DNA from: Comamonas testosteroni
Lineage (GTDB): Bacteria; Pseudomonadota; Gammaproteobacteria; Burkholderiales; Burkholderiaceae_C
NCBI GenBank assembly: GCA_008727115.1
Contig: CP044131.1
Location: 62,001 to 126,000, forward strand
Reading direction: 5' to 3'
Length of the DNA stretch: 64,000 nt
Of this stretch, positions 54,794 through 64,000 are shown piece after piece (within the stretch, counting starts at the first letter, position 1; every line of letters begins with the position of its first letter). The notes below the pieces were generated by a model. It worked only from the letters and a program-made list of their open reading frames with translations. It did not search any database and was not told the DNA's origin. The translations under genes were made by a program, and so were the position numbers.

Positions 54794-55468
54794 ATGAGTC
54801 TGCCTTTGTTCGAAACCGAAGCACAGCCGCCTGAATCCTTCGATGCGGGAGCGGTGCTGTTGCGTGGTCTGACCGTAGGGCAGGACACAAGGTGGATAGA
54901 GGCGGTGCAAGCCATTCAGGCTCAGGCTGCACTGAGGTTCATGCAGGTGCCGGGCGGCAAGTCCATGTCGGTAGCCATCACAAATGCCGGCGACTGGGGC
55001 TGGGTGTCCGACCTGCGGGGCTATCGTTACAGTGCGGTGGACCCTCAGACCGGCAAGCCCTGGCCTGCCATTCCTGCTTTTCTGGGCGAGCAAGCAGCGC
55101 AAGCTGCGGCTCTGGCGGGGTATCCGGGCTTTGTGCCTGATGCCTGCCTGATCAACCGCTATGTGCCAGGAGCGCGCATGGGCCTGCATCGCGATCAGGA
55201 TGAGTGTGATCTCGGCGCCCCCATTGTCTCGGTCTCTCTGGGTCTGCCCTGCAGCTTTCTCTGGGGAGGACTGCGGCGTCAAGACTCGACGCGGCGCCTT
55301 GGTCTCTCGCATGGAGACGTGCTGGTCTGGGGTGGCCCTTCACGGCTGGTGTTTCACGGGGTCAGCACACTCAAGCCCGGGCGGCATCACCTGCTGGGCG
55401 ATGAACGCTGGAACCTGACCTTTCGCATGGCCAAGGCTCGCTACCCGGCAGGCCTGTCATCGCGATAG
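54794..55468 (+). CDS. alkB: AlkB, 2-oxoglutarate/iron-dependent DNA alkylation repair dioxygenase
   Basis: The protein has 224 residues, usual for AlkB. Iron ligands are His and Asp in [14 protein letters not shown] and His in [14 protein letters not shown]. 2-oxoglutarate arginines lie in [10 protein letters not shown]. The nucleotide-recognition lid begins [14 protein letters not shown]. It oxidatively removes methyl groups from N1-methyladenine and N3-methylcytosine. It begins 14 bases after hutG, likely cotranscribed, though no Ada gene is adjacent. A GC-rich inverted repeat (55471-55477 and 55495-55501) follows the stop. Confidence 0.95.
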   Translation: MSLPLFETEAQPPESFDAGAVLLRGLTVGQDTRWIEAVQAIQAQAALRFMQVPGGKSMSVAITNAGDWGWVSDLRGYRYSAVDPQTGKPWPAIPAFLGEQAAQAAALAGYPGFVPDACLINRYVPGARMGLHRDQDECDLGAPIVSVSLGLPCSFLWGGLRRQDSTRRLGLSHGDVLVWGGPSRLVFHGVSTLKPGRHHLLGDERWNLTFRMAKARYPAGLSSR

Positions 55469-55533
55469 ATGCGGGCCATCAACAATGTCCAGCAGGCCCG
55501 CAGGCGCTGACAGCTTTCCTACAATGGCGGACT

Positions 55534-56610
<1,077 letters not shown>

Positions 56611-56625
56611 TTCGGGAATAAAGGT

Positions 56626-56674
56626 AAAAAAGGGCTGCAGCGCTTTGCCATCAAGCGCTTGCAGCTCTTTTTTT
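56626..56674. terminator. terminator hairpin after the MetH N-terminal gene
   Basis: GGGCTGCAGCGCTT pairs with AAGCGCTTGCAGCTC across TGCCATC, flanked by six A and seven T. The arms are the dispersed-repeat core (AGCGCTT, GCAGC), so the terminator is a member of that repeat family. Confidence 0.88.
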
Positions 56675-56741
56675 GATAGTTACAGACCCGGGCTGCACAA
56701 TGGGCTGACCCAGGCCTTGTCGTTTCCACACAGACTGCTGC

Positions 56742-57911
56742 ATGACTGCCCCTCTCAAACCCATTGCCCCTGTGCTTCCCCTGTCCTTGCCCACAGGGCA
56801 GGACGTTGCTGCATCGGGCAGGGCCGAGGTGAATGTGGGGGCGGTTCAGGCAGCAGCGCTGGCCGCCGCACAGCAGCCAAAGAGCGCGCCGCCCGCGCCT
56901 GCGCCCGTGGCTGGCAGCGCAGTGCAGTGGTCTGCGCAGGCACTGCAAAACCTCAAGCTGCAGGCGTTTGAATATCTGGTGGCGCAACTGGCTTTGCAGG
57001 TTCAAGGCCAGGTCGGTGCTCCCGCTACCAGTTGGCCTAGCCATGGTCTGCCGGCGGCAGTGCAGCAGTTTGTACAAAACCTGCTGGCGCAGATTCAGGT
57101 CAATCTTCAGGGCCAGAGCGTGCCGCTGCAATTGCTGGCGGGCCAGCAGGGCTCGGTGGCGTTGATGCAGGCACTGGTGCAGGCGTTGGGGCAAGCCGGC
57201 GCGGCTTCGGGCGATGCTCTGCCCAGCTCGGCCTTGCAGACGGCAGCAGCCCTGTCGCCCACGGCTGCTGCTGCGCTACAGCAGGCGGAGCAGGGTACGC
57301 CGCTTTCCGGCAGTGCGGCGCGCTTGCCGCAGTTGCAGAACTGGTTGGTGCAGCAAGGCACTTTGGTCACCGCGCAGGGCGAGCGCGGCTTTTCAATCAC
57401 CCTTCAAGTTCCAGCTGCCTGGGCGCAGGCCGTGGGCGCTGCACTGAGTGGCTTACCTTCCTCCACTGCGGGGCAGGGGGCCGCCTTGCGCTTGCCTGTG
57501 GCAGATCTTCACGCCTTGAGCAGCGACCCTCTGGCGCTGGTGCTGCAACCTCAATCCTCCAGGGGCGGTACGGTCACGCTGGCAACCAGCGCCCTGCTAT
57601 GGCTGGAGCTGCAGCCTGTGAGCGCTGCGGCTGCGCAGCCTGCAGCCTCGCCAGCGGGTTTGCCGCTGGCCATGCCGGCCTCCGCGCTGGCGCAGGAAGT
57701 GCAGCAGCTGCTGCAGAACAAGTCTGATCCCTGGCTGATGATGGCGACGGCCCAGGCAGCCAATGCTTTTCCTGTACCGCGCCGCAATAGCGAGCATCGC
57801 TCGCATCTTTGTACGACCGAGGGCTGTCAGTACCAGGGATTGGCACCTTGTGCCCAGCCGTTTTGCAGCGAGATGAACCGAATCTGGGCGACGAAGCGCT
57901 TGGCGGACTAG
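56742..57911 (+). CDS. unrecognised Ala/Gln-rich protein, FliK-like, with C-terminal CX4CX7CX4C
   Basis: The protein has 389 residues. It starts MTAPLKPIAPVLPLSLPTGQ and is dominated by Ala, Gln, Leu, Pro and Ser through about residue 330. This low-complexity amphipathic style recalls flagellar hook-length-control (FliK-type) proteins. A structured-looking middle part contains FSITLQVPAAWAQAVG. The C-terminal 55 residues include NKSDPWLMMATAQA and four cysteines in CTTEGCQYQGLAPCAQPFC, a likely metal or disulfide site. No flagellar genes are adjacent. The family is not recognised, and no function is claimed. A terminator lies upstream, so it has its own promoter. Confidence 0.6.
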   Translation: MTAPLKPIAPVLPLSLPTGQDVAASGRAEVNVGAVQAAALAAAQQPKSAPPAPAPVAGSAVQWSAQALQNLKLQAFEYLVAQLALQVQGQVGAPATSWPSHGLPAAVQQFVQNLLAQIQVNLQGQSVPLQLLAGQQGSVALMQALVQALGQAGAASGDALPSSALQTAAALSPTAAAALQQAEQGTPLSGSAARLPQLQNWLVQQGTLVTAQGERGFSITLQVPAAWAQAVGAALSGLPSSTAGQGAALRLPVADLHALSSDPLALVLQPQSSRGGTVTLATSALLWLELQPVSAAAAQPAASPAGLPLAMPASALAQEVQQLLQNKSDPWLMMATAQAANAFPVPRRNSEHRSHLCTTEGCQYQGLAPCAQPFCSEMNRIWATKRLAD

Positions 57912-58131
57912 CTCAAGTCCGGCGAAGTCTTCTGTATACGATGCTTTCTGAAGCTCGGCGGTGATTTTTGTCAATGCCAGCAATGAAATGGCGCTCTTAT
58001 TTTTGATCTTTTTTCGAGGCTGATAGCCGCTGTTTATCCTGTTACACAGGCTTTCAAATTAACGGCTTGGTTTCATTTTTTGAAATACTGGGCTTTCTAG
58101 AATCCCGGCCTTTTATAAGGCGAGGGATCTC

Positions 58132-60894
58132 ATGCAGTACCGGTACAAAGCGGCTTTGCTGGGCGCGGTCATCATGGTTTTGGCCGGTTGTGGAGGAGGT
58201 GAAGGGGACTCTGCTGGCGACAGCGGCTCCTCCGGGCCACCGCCTCAGGTGACTCCTCCAGTGGTGGAACCTCCTGTAGTGCTGCCTCCTGTGGAAGGTG
58301 GAGACAATGGGCAAGATGTTCTGCCGCCGGCTGTGGTGGACCCGTATCCTGAGCCTGTGGGTGGTCAATACACGCCGTTGACTGCCCGAGGTTTTTACGA
58401 CCACGACAAGTCCGGCCAGATCCGGGCGGTCAGAGATGACTTGGGGGGCAGCCTGCCGGGCATGGTGCAATTTGCACAAAGCCACACGATCGATCCCAGT
58501 GGCAATGCCGCAAAGAGCATGCCCATCCTCGCTACGGAGCGCGAAGCATTGCTGCTGGTGACGCCGAGCCCAGCTCTGCAGAATGTGAGTGGGTTGCAGG
58601 TCTCTGTCAGCGTGAACGGCCTGAGCATGGGAACGCTGAAAATGCGACACCCTAATGAAATCTTTCGCTCGGATTACAACGACCCCAAGGGTCGGCCCGA
58701 CTATGTCTATTCACGCAGAGCCTGGTCTGCTGTCTTGCCTTTGGAATGGGTCAAGCCGGGTCTGGAGCTGCGCGTCAGCGATGCTCAAGGGCGCTCCGGT
58801 GTACTGGCAGCGTCGGCCATTGATTTTGCAGCGCCTGCAGAGCTGGTGGTGCACAGCATTCAACTGGGGATGCTGACAGACCCGCCACTCAATGCCAACG
58901 ATCACTGGCTGCTGAGCCAACCTGCCCAAGGCGCAACGGATTATTTCCAGACGATTCCCGCTGCGAAACTGACAGTGGCCGCGTACGAGCCTGTCAAGTT
59001 GACAAAGGTGATGGTCGCCAATGGCGCGATCTACGATACAGCCAGTGCATCCGAAGGAGGTGTCTATAGCGGAGACATGCGCGAAAACACTGCCAAAGCA
59101 ACTTACAGCACGGGTATCAATCTGGCCAACTGGGGGGTGACAAGCTCGGACATGCAGTCACAGGATCAGCCCCATGTGACACAGAATGTTGTGCTCCATC
59201 ATGCACGTGGCGTGTATGTCAATGGTCAACAGTCGCACGGTTTGAGTGGCGGCAATGGAATCATGACGCTGTACTCAAGCCGAGGTAACGAGTTCAGTCA
59301 TGAAATCGGTCACCACTATGGGCTGGGGCACTATCCGGGGGAAGAGGGCGGGAATTACTTCTGGGCCGGCCACCATCATGACAGTGGCTGGGGCTACATA
59401 GGCTATCGCAAGCGCATGCGCGCCAACATCCACTGGAGCCGCGGCAAGGATGATGGCTTGGCAGGCCAGCCTGTGCTGGATGCCACCTATAGCTTTGGTA
59501 CTGATGCCATGTCTGGTGGGCACTACTCCAGTTCGCTGTCTCATTACACGCATTACACCGGATACAGCACTCAGCGCAGTATTCAGCCCAGCCTCGACAG
59601 AGCGGTTTTTAGCGCCAGTTCTCCCACCGGGTATATGAAGTGGAATGCGGTCACGCGCGCGATGGAGCCGTTTGAACCCACGGTGCCTAAGCAGAGGCTG
59701 GTTTGGTACAACAGCGCGAATGGTAAGTTCCAGCCACCACGTCTGCATGGTGTACCGGTGGTCACGATTCTGGGTGGATATGACCCGGAGACGAACAAAG
59801 CGGTGCTTTATCCAGCAGCACGTAGCAACTGGGGCAATGTCTACCGTCTGCCGCCGACTGCCGTGAACCAGGCCGAGCCACGCCAGTGCTGGTTGGATGT
59901 GAGCTTTGCGAGCCAGGCTGCCCAACGCATTGCAGTGGCAGGCATGCGGCTGGAGACAGGCCGCGTCAACAAGATTCACGTCAACCTGGCTCAAAGCGAG
60001 AATCCCACACAGGTCAAGCTCAATTGTCAGACGGGGGATGGCCGGGTCGATGTGCTCTACACGCTGGATATTCCGCAGGGCATGCCAGCCATGGCGGCAC
60101 CAGTGGTCGTTGGCCAGCAAGCGGGCTACATCGCAATTCGCAAGGTGGAACTGCCCGAGCTGGAAAAAGGACTGCAGGCGCTGGAAGGCAAAAAAGTACT
60201 GCTTCTCAGTGCGGAGCATCAGCTCCTCTACAACAGCTATTCCGAGTACGCGCATGAGCTGGGAGCCGCTGCTCTGCTGCAGTTCAAGCGCTACACCGAA
60301 CAGCAGGAAAGTGCTCAGCGACTGAACCGCTGGATTGAGGCCTATGCCAGCCAGCTTGATCACGAGTCGGCGCAGCTCGCCTTGCTGGGCTTGATCAGGA
60401 AGCTGGGTCTGGAAAGCCAGCCCTTGATCCCTGCTGCCCAAACCGTGCACATGCCCAATGGCAACTGCATTCAGAAAAGTGGAGCCGAGGTCCGAGTAGC
60501 GGGCAAGAGCCTGTGCACCGGAGATGTGAACGAGCAATGGATTCTGGATGAGCGCGGCAGCATTCGTAGCCGGGCAGATCTGAGCCAGTGCCTGACGGAT
60601 CAAGGGGGAAACAACGTCGTCAAGCTGGCTGCCTGCGACATCACCAAAGACGCGCAGGTCTGGGATACCAGCACCGCCAAAAAGATTGCGCGTGGCAATC
60701 GTTGCCTGGACTTGAATAACGGGTTCTTGACGAACAACCTGGGGCAGCTCATTACCTATAACTGCACTGGCGGCAGCAATCAGCAATGGAGCGGGCTGAT
60801 GCCTGGTTCCAGCATGGCAATGACACTGCTGGACAGCGACAAGGTGCAATACCTGGAGTCTTTGACAGGCCTGCAGGCGAAGTCTCTGCACTGA
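58132..60894 (+). CDS. M66-family (StcE/TagA-type) zinc metalloprotease lipoprotein with C-terminal ricin-like lectin part
   Basis: The protein has 920 residues. The lipoprotein signal LGAVIMVLAGCGGG has its lipidation cysteine at about residue 22 and is followed by a Gly/Pro/Val linker. The M66 catalytic site is HEIGHHYGLGHYPGE (His390, Glu391, His394, His400; third histidine ligand in GLGHY). The adjoining GGNYFWAGHHHDSGWGYIGY resembles StcE/TagA, which cleave mucin-type glycoproteins at the cell surface. The last 160 residues contain CIQKSGAEVRVAG, CLTDQGGNNVVKLAACD and QVWD/QQW motifs of a ricin-B-type carbohydrate domain. It is unlinked to a type II secretion locus in this window. The ends are intact. 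Confidence 0.85.
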   Translation: MQYRYKAALLGAVIMVLAGCGGGEGDSAGDSGSSGPPPQVTPPVVEPPVVLPPVEGGDNGQDVLPPAVVDPYPEPVGGQYTPLTARGFYDHDKSGQIRAVRDDLGGSLPGMVQFAQSHTIDPSGNAAKSMPILATEREALLLVTPSPALQNVSGLQVSVSVNGLSMGTLKMRHPNEIFRSDYNDPKGRPDYVYSRRAWSAVLPLEWVKPGLELRVSDAQGRSGVLAASAIDFAAPAELVVHSIQLGMLTDPPLNANDHWLLSQPAQGATDYFQTIPAAKLTVAAYEPVKLTKVMVANGAIYDTASASEGGVYSGDMRENTAKATYSTGINLANWGVTSSDMQSQDQPHVTQNVVLHHARGVYVNGQQSHGLSGGNGIMTLYSSRGNEFSHEIGHHYGLGHYPGEEGGNYFWAGHHHDSGWGYIGYRKRMRANIHWSRGKDDGLAGQPVLDATYSFGTDAMSGGHYSSSLSHYTHYTGYSTQRSIQPSLDRAVFSASSPTGYMKWNAVTRAMEPFEPTVPKQRLVWYNSANGKFQPPRLHGVPVVTILGGYDPETNKAVLYPAARSNWGNVYRLPPTAVNQAEPRQCWLDVSFASQAAQRIAVAGMRLETGRVNKIHVNLAQSENPTQVKLNCQTGDGRVDVLYTLDIPQGMPAMAAPVVVGQQAGYIAIRKVELPELEKGLQALEGKKVLLLSAEHQLLYNSYSEYAHELGAAALLQFKRYTEQQESAQRLNRWIEAYASQLDHESAQLALLGLIRKLGLESQPLIPAAQTVHMPNGNCIQKSGAEVRVAGKSLCTGDVNEQWILDERGSIRSRADLSQCLTDQGGNNVVKLAACDITKDAQVWDTSTAKKIARGNRCLDLNNGFLTNNLGQLITYNCTGGSNQQWSGLMPGSSMAMTLLDSDKVQYLESLTGLQAKSLH

Positions 60895-61135
60895 CATTGG
60901 CGATGCGACAGCTGAATGGGGCTGACAACAGGCTAGACCGGTAGCGGCCCCATCTTCATAATTCCTTAGTCATCCCACGCTTGCGACGTATCGCGGTGCT
61001 TGGGTTGCATTTCAAAAAACGGCTGCCGTGGCAGCTGCTGTCTTTGGAGCTCGCTCCAGTCTTCTCCATTCGCCTTTCCTGTGGCCTTGAGCCATAGCGC
61101 AAAGTGCACCCTGTCTGCAAAGGAATATCTGCCGC

Positions 61136-62128
61136 ATGCGTCTTAGCTATTGTCTGTACCTTGGCTGCCTCACTGCTCTTTCTTCCGCGCTGCCTGCCGC
61201 GGCTCAAACGTCCAATGTCAGCATCAGTGGCCTGATCGATGGCGGTATCTACCGCAGCTTTGACGGTACGGCTCAGGCGGGGACGATTCAGCGCAGCAAT
61301 CTGGCTATTGCTGGCTGGGAAGACCTGGGCGGTGGACTCAAGGCGACGTTTCGCCTGAGCACTCGTTTCGACATCGATACCGGAACCATGGAGGATGCCG
61401 GCAGCAAACCGTTCTGGCACGACGAATCCACCGTGGGGCTGCAGGGCGGCTTTGGTCATCTGCGCTTGGGCCGTGCGTTGTCGGCCATGTGGTCGCAGGA
61501 CTGGAAGTTCGACCCCTGGGCCAACTTCAACCGCATCTCTTCACCTGCCTGGTACCAGTGGCACTACCTCACACCGACTGACCGTTACAGCAATAACGGT
61601 ACTGCCGAATACGGGCGCATGGCCAACGGCATCTTCTATGACTCGCCCACCATTGGCGGCTTCACGCTGCGCCTGAGTGCATCGCCCGAGCGCACCGAAG
61701 TGCCAGTCACCTTGCTCCGTGAAGGCCGTGGCTACTCGGCGGCGCTCAACTATGACTCGGACAGCCTGAGCGGCATGCTGGCTTTTGAGCGCAACGGCAG
61801 TGGCGACAAAGATACCTTCGTCGCAGCCAAGTACAGCTTTGGAGCGGCAGCTGTAATGGGAGCCTGGGACTACACGCGTGTCGCGCATACCGGGCTGTCG
61901 GCCAAGGCGATGACCCTGGGTGCGACTTACCAGATGGGAGCCACCACGCTGAAGGCGGGATACGGCCGCCAGCGCATGCAGGAGCAGACCAACCACTTCT
62001 ACTCCGTCGGTGCGGACTATGCGGTGTCCAAGCGCACCACGCTGTATGCGAGCCTGGGCCGCAAGAGCTACGAGTACGGGGCAGATTCAGGTACCTCGTT
62101 TGGCGTGGGCATGGCACACGCGTTCTAA
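61136..62128 (+). CDS. general porin (Gram-negative trimeric, Comamonas Omp32-like)
   Basis: The protein has 330 residues. The signal peptide is MRLSYCLYLGCLTALSSALP, cleaved after AAAQ. The first strand SNVSISGLIDGGIYRSFDG, the RSNLAIAGWEDLGGGLKATF segment, WHDESTVGLQGGFGHLRLGR and the C-terminal strand ending GMAHAF (terminal Phe) identify the 16-strand porin of the betaproteobacterial family. It is exported through the Bam complex, and permits diffusion of small anionic solutes in related porins. The body is shorter than the usual 340-380 residues, but the ends look complete. Confidence 0.93.
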   Translation: MRLSYCLYLGCLTALSSALPAAAQTSNVSISGLIDGGIYRSFDGTAQAGTIQRSNLAIAGWEDLGGGLKATFRLSTRFDIDTGTMEDAGSKPFWHDESTVGLQGGFGHLRLGRALSAMWSQDWKFDPWANFNRISSPAWYQWHYLTPTDRYSNNGTAEYGRMANGIFYDSPTIGGFTLRLSASPERTEVPVTLLREGRGYSAALNYDSDSLSGMLAFERNGSGDKDTFVAAKYSFGAAAVMGAWDYTRVAHTGLSAKAMTLGATYQMGATTLKAGYGRQRMQEQTNHFYSVGADYAVSKRTTLYASLGRKSYEYGADSGTSFGVGMAHAF

Positions 62129-62144
62129 GGTCCTTTTCGTCGCT

Positions 62145-62180
62145 AAGCCGCAGCTCTCGCAAGGGGCTGCGGCTTTTTTT
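62145..62180 (+). terminator. rho-independent terminator after the porin gene
   Basis: AAGCCGCAGC pairs with GCTGCGGCTT around TCTCGCAAGG, followed by seven T. Confidence 0.93.
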
Positions 62181-62598
62181 ATGCGCGCGTGCAATACCCC
62201 CTAATTGCTGGCGGGATTAAGACGGCCTTTTTGGGTGCATAGGCTGACTTTTTTCTGCCATGGTGAAGTTCAATCCAGGGGCGAAACGCCTGTTGTGAAG
62301 GTGAAAGTCATCAAAAATGCGATTTTTTGCTCCTAACATCGCTCTTTGACCTCTATTTTTTGAGTGCTTCAAGAAAGAGATTGCTTGCGTTGAATGCATA
62401 AGCCGGTGGGTTAACGGAAGTTATGAGTGGTCGTCTTGAATATCGGCTTAAGTTCGCTCTTTGTCGGCTAATGTGGATTGAAAGTTGGTGCAACTTCCGG
62501 CATCTCTCTAGGGGGTGATTATTTGCATCTTGGTCCTGGGAGTTCATGGTTTTTTTGACCAAAATGCGCTGCATTCCCCTGATTGAGGAGAGACCGCG
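62181..62598. other. 418-base bioB upstream region
   Basis: No gene is supported. AT-rich in part. A perfect inverted repeat AAGTTG-GTG-CAACTT lies at 62482-62496, about 100 bases before bioB, and could be an operator. The BirA-type site was looked for; only a GGTTAAC fragment at 62410 resembles half of it, so regulation is undefined. Confidence 0.4.
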
Positions 62599-63663
62599 AT
62601 GTCCCATACCGAGCAAAACACCACTGACCGTGCACCTGGCGCGGCCTGTTCCAGCCAACCCGTGCAGTGGCATGCACCCGCCAAAAGCCTTGCTTCCCCC
62701 GAAACGCAGCGCTGGTCGGCAGAGGCTGTGCAGCAATTGCTGGATATGCCTTTTCTCGACTTGCTGCACCGTGCCCAGAACGTGCACCGAGAGCACTGGC
62801 CTGCGGGCGAAATCGAGCTGGCCACGCTGCTGTCCGTCAAGACCGGTGGTTGCCCCGAGAACTGTGGCTACTGCCCGCAGTCGGCCGAGTTCGATACCGG
62901 CGTGAAGGCCGAGAAGCTGATGAGCGTGGAGGAGGTCACCCGCGCTGCCCAGGCGGCCAAGGATGCTGGCGCCACCCGTTTTTGCATGGGGGCCGCCTGG
63001 CGCGCCCCCAAGGACCGCGATATCGAGAAGATGAACGAACTGATCGGCGCGGTAAAGGGCCTGGGCATGCAGACTTGTGCCACGCTGGGCATGCTGCAGC
63101 CGCACCAGGCCGAGTCTTTGCGCGATGCGGGGCTGGACTACTACAACCACAACCTCGACACCGCCCCCGAGTACTACAAGGACGTAGTCAGCACGCGCCA
63201 GTACCAGGACCGGCTGGATACCTTGGCCGCCGTGCGCGGCGCGGGCATCAGCGTGTGCTGCGGCGGCATCATCGGCATGGGCGAGACCGAGGTGCACCGT
63301 GCCGGACTGATTGCTCAGCTGGCCAATATGCAGCCCTACCCCGAGTCCGTACCCATCAACAGCCTGGTGCCCGTGCCCGGCACGCCGCTGGCCGATAGCG
63401 ACCCTGTGGACCCGCTGGATTTTGTGCGCGTGATTGCCGTGGCTCGCATCACCATGCCCAAGGCGCGTGTGCGCCTGTCCGCTGGCCGTCAGCAGCTGGG
63501 TGAAGCCGTGCAGACCCTGTGCTTCATGGCCGGCGCGAACTCCATCTTCTACGGCGACAAGCTGCTGGTGACCGGCAACCCCGATGTGGAAGCCGACACA
63601 CAGTTGATGCGCAAGCTGGGCCTGCATGGCCTGAAGACCGCGCAGGCTCAGACGCAGATCTGA
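62599..63663 (+). CDS. bioB: BioB, biotin synthase
   Basis: This 354-residue radical SAM enzyme has the cluster cysteines in [16 protein letters not shown] (CX3CX2C), the second-cluster ligands in [14 protein letters not shown], and [35 protein letters not shown] and VPVPGTPL. It inserts sulfur into dethiobiotin to make biotin. It has an 80-residue N-terminal part with several extra residues before the usual start ([20 protein letters not shown]). The other bio genes are not in this window. Confidence 0.97.
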   Translation: MSHTEQNTTDRAPGAACSSQPVQWHAPAKSLASPETQRWSAEAVQQLLDMPFLDLLHRAQNVHREHWPAGEIELATLLSVKTGGCPENCGYCPQSAEFDTGVKAEKLMSVEEVTRAAQAAKDAGATRFCMGAAWRAPKDRDIEKMNELIGAVKGLGMQTCATLGMLQPHQAESLRDAGLDYYNHNLDTAPEYYKDVVSTRQYQDRLDTLAAVRGAGISVCCGGIIGMGETEVHRAGLIAQLANMQPYPESVPINSLVPVPGTPLADSDPVDPLDFVRVIAVARITMPKARVRLSAGRQQLGEAVQTLCFMAGANSIFYGDKLLVTGNPDVEADTQLMRKLGLHGLKTAQAQTQI

Positions 63664-63671
63664 GTATCAGA

Positions 63672-63711
63672 TTGATAGCTGCTAGCGCTTGATGGATAAG
63701 CGCTAGAGCCT
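63672..63711. repeat. 'gatagctg' repeat, best-preserved copy
   Basis: GATAGCTGCTAGCGCTTGAT followed by GGATAAGCGCTAGAGCCTGA, with hairpin TAGCGCTT/AAGCGCTA. It lies directly after bioB. This copy serves as the reference for the family listed above. Confidence 0.7.
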
Positions 63712-63963
63712 GATTTCATTCATAAATCCTGCTGGCTGCCATAGAGCGGTCAGTTGCGTCGCGGCGTGTCTTTTCAGGACCGCCGTCCCACCTCTCTGCC
63801 CTGAATGCGGATCTGCGTATCTGCAGGGGCAAGTCTTGCCTGTCACGAGCTGTCCGCACCACTCGGATACGCACGCTGTTGTGCCCTGTCCCAAGTGCGG
63901 GCCTTCAGTGTGCCCAGTGGGTTGGGGGCTCTCTGGGCAAGCGCCATGACTGGAGCTAACTTC
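63712..63963. other. intergenic stretch with an open Cys-rich frame lacking a start
   Basis: A plus-strand frame ending at 63949 reads LCPECGSAYLQGQ, then VVPCPKCGP, suggesting zinc-ribbon CxxC pairs. No ATG, GTG or TTG lies upstream of the first pair in this frame. It may be a decayed gene or chance. Confidence 0.3.
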
Positions 63964-64000
63964 ATGACTTTCACTCCTCGCCTTGCCGCATTGTTGCTGG
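63964..64000 (+). CDS. start of a gene cut by the window edge, probable exported protein
   Basis: The ATG at 63964 has GGAG eight bases upstream and opens MTFTPRLAALLL, a start with one arginine followed by hydrophobic residues as in a signal peptide. Only 12 codons are visible, so no family can be given. Confidence 0.5.
   Translation, partial: MTFTPRLAALLL

Noticed and set aside
59275..60897. 540-codon minus-strand frame across the M66 protease gene
   Set aside because: Antisense shadow; the coding strand has a lipoprotein signal, HEXXH site and lectin motifs.
62181..62598. BirA operator upstream of bioB
   Set aside because: Only a GGTTAAC fragment resembles one half-site; the second half is missing at the expected spacing.

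Overview
The window reads as chromosomal DNA of a betaproteobacterium of the Comamonadaceae, most likely Comamonas or a close relative. Signs are the high GC content, the minC-minD-minE order, a split MetH, a metH-linked S-adenosylhomocysteine (SAH) riboswitch, and dispersed short hairpin repeats built on a 'gatagctgctagcgc' core. Genus assignment is inference from recognised protein families; no search was run.

Layout. 1-12.4 kb: cell-division site selection (minE partial, minD, minC), an enoyl-CoA hydratase-like protein, a periplasmic-sensor diguanylate cyclase, acetoacetyl-CoA synthetase, a B12-type radical SAM protein, an NCS2 nucleobase permease, an acetyl-CoA hydrolase/CoA-transferase and a hotdog thioesterase. 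12.7-20.6 kb: an AidB-type acyl-CoA dehydrogenase, an M48 protease, an EamA transporter with a divergent AraC regulator, an AmpG-like permease and an OmpR/histidine-kinase pair. 20.5-27 kb is an envelope (LPS) region: an O-antigen ligase-family gene cut by an IS5-type element, a WaaE-like glycosyltransferase, a small zinc-finger protein and a strikingly AT-rich phosphoethanolamine transferase. 27-35.5 kb: radA, initiator tRNA-fMet, gdhA, an FAH-family protein, a PPK2 kinase, a LysR/PACE efflux pair and gltS. 35.9-38.9 kb: SAH riboswitch plus the large C-terminal MetH polypeptide. 38.9-40.9 kb: a McrA-like SRA/HNH nuclease gene split by an IS30-type element. 41-50.4 kb: cardiolipin synthase, a lone trpB, a DUF2868/DUF3482 membrane-GTPase pair, a SphA-like outer-membrane protein and recQ. 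50.4-57.9 kb: hutC divergent from an FAD-linked 2-hydroxyacid dehydrogenase, a HisC-like aminotransferase and hutG, followed by alkB, the N-terminal MetH polypeptide and an unrecognised Ala/Gln-rich protein. 58-64 kb: an M66 (StcE/TagA-type) lipoprotein protease with a C-terminal lectin-like part, a porin, bioB and the first codons of an exported protein.

Most notable points. (1) The metH leader has an SAH aptamer whose pseudoknot strand overlaps the strand that would pair with the Shine-Dalgarno sequence, which suggests a ligand-activated translational switch. (2) Both insertion sequences carry 3-bp target duplications, and removing them restores long open frames: a 277-residue McrA-like nuclease and a roughly 530-residue ligase-family protein. 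(3) hutC, an FAD 2-hydroxyacid dehydrogenase, an aminotransferase and hutG form a group that fits a route from imidazole-lactate to histidine and on to glutamate. (4) A dispersed noncoding repeat appears to sit in frame inside the acetoacetyl-CoA synthetase gene.
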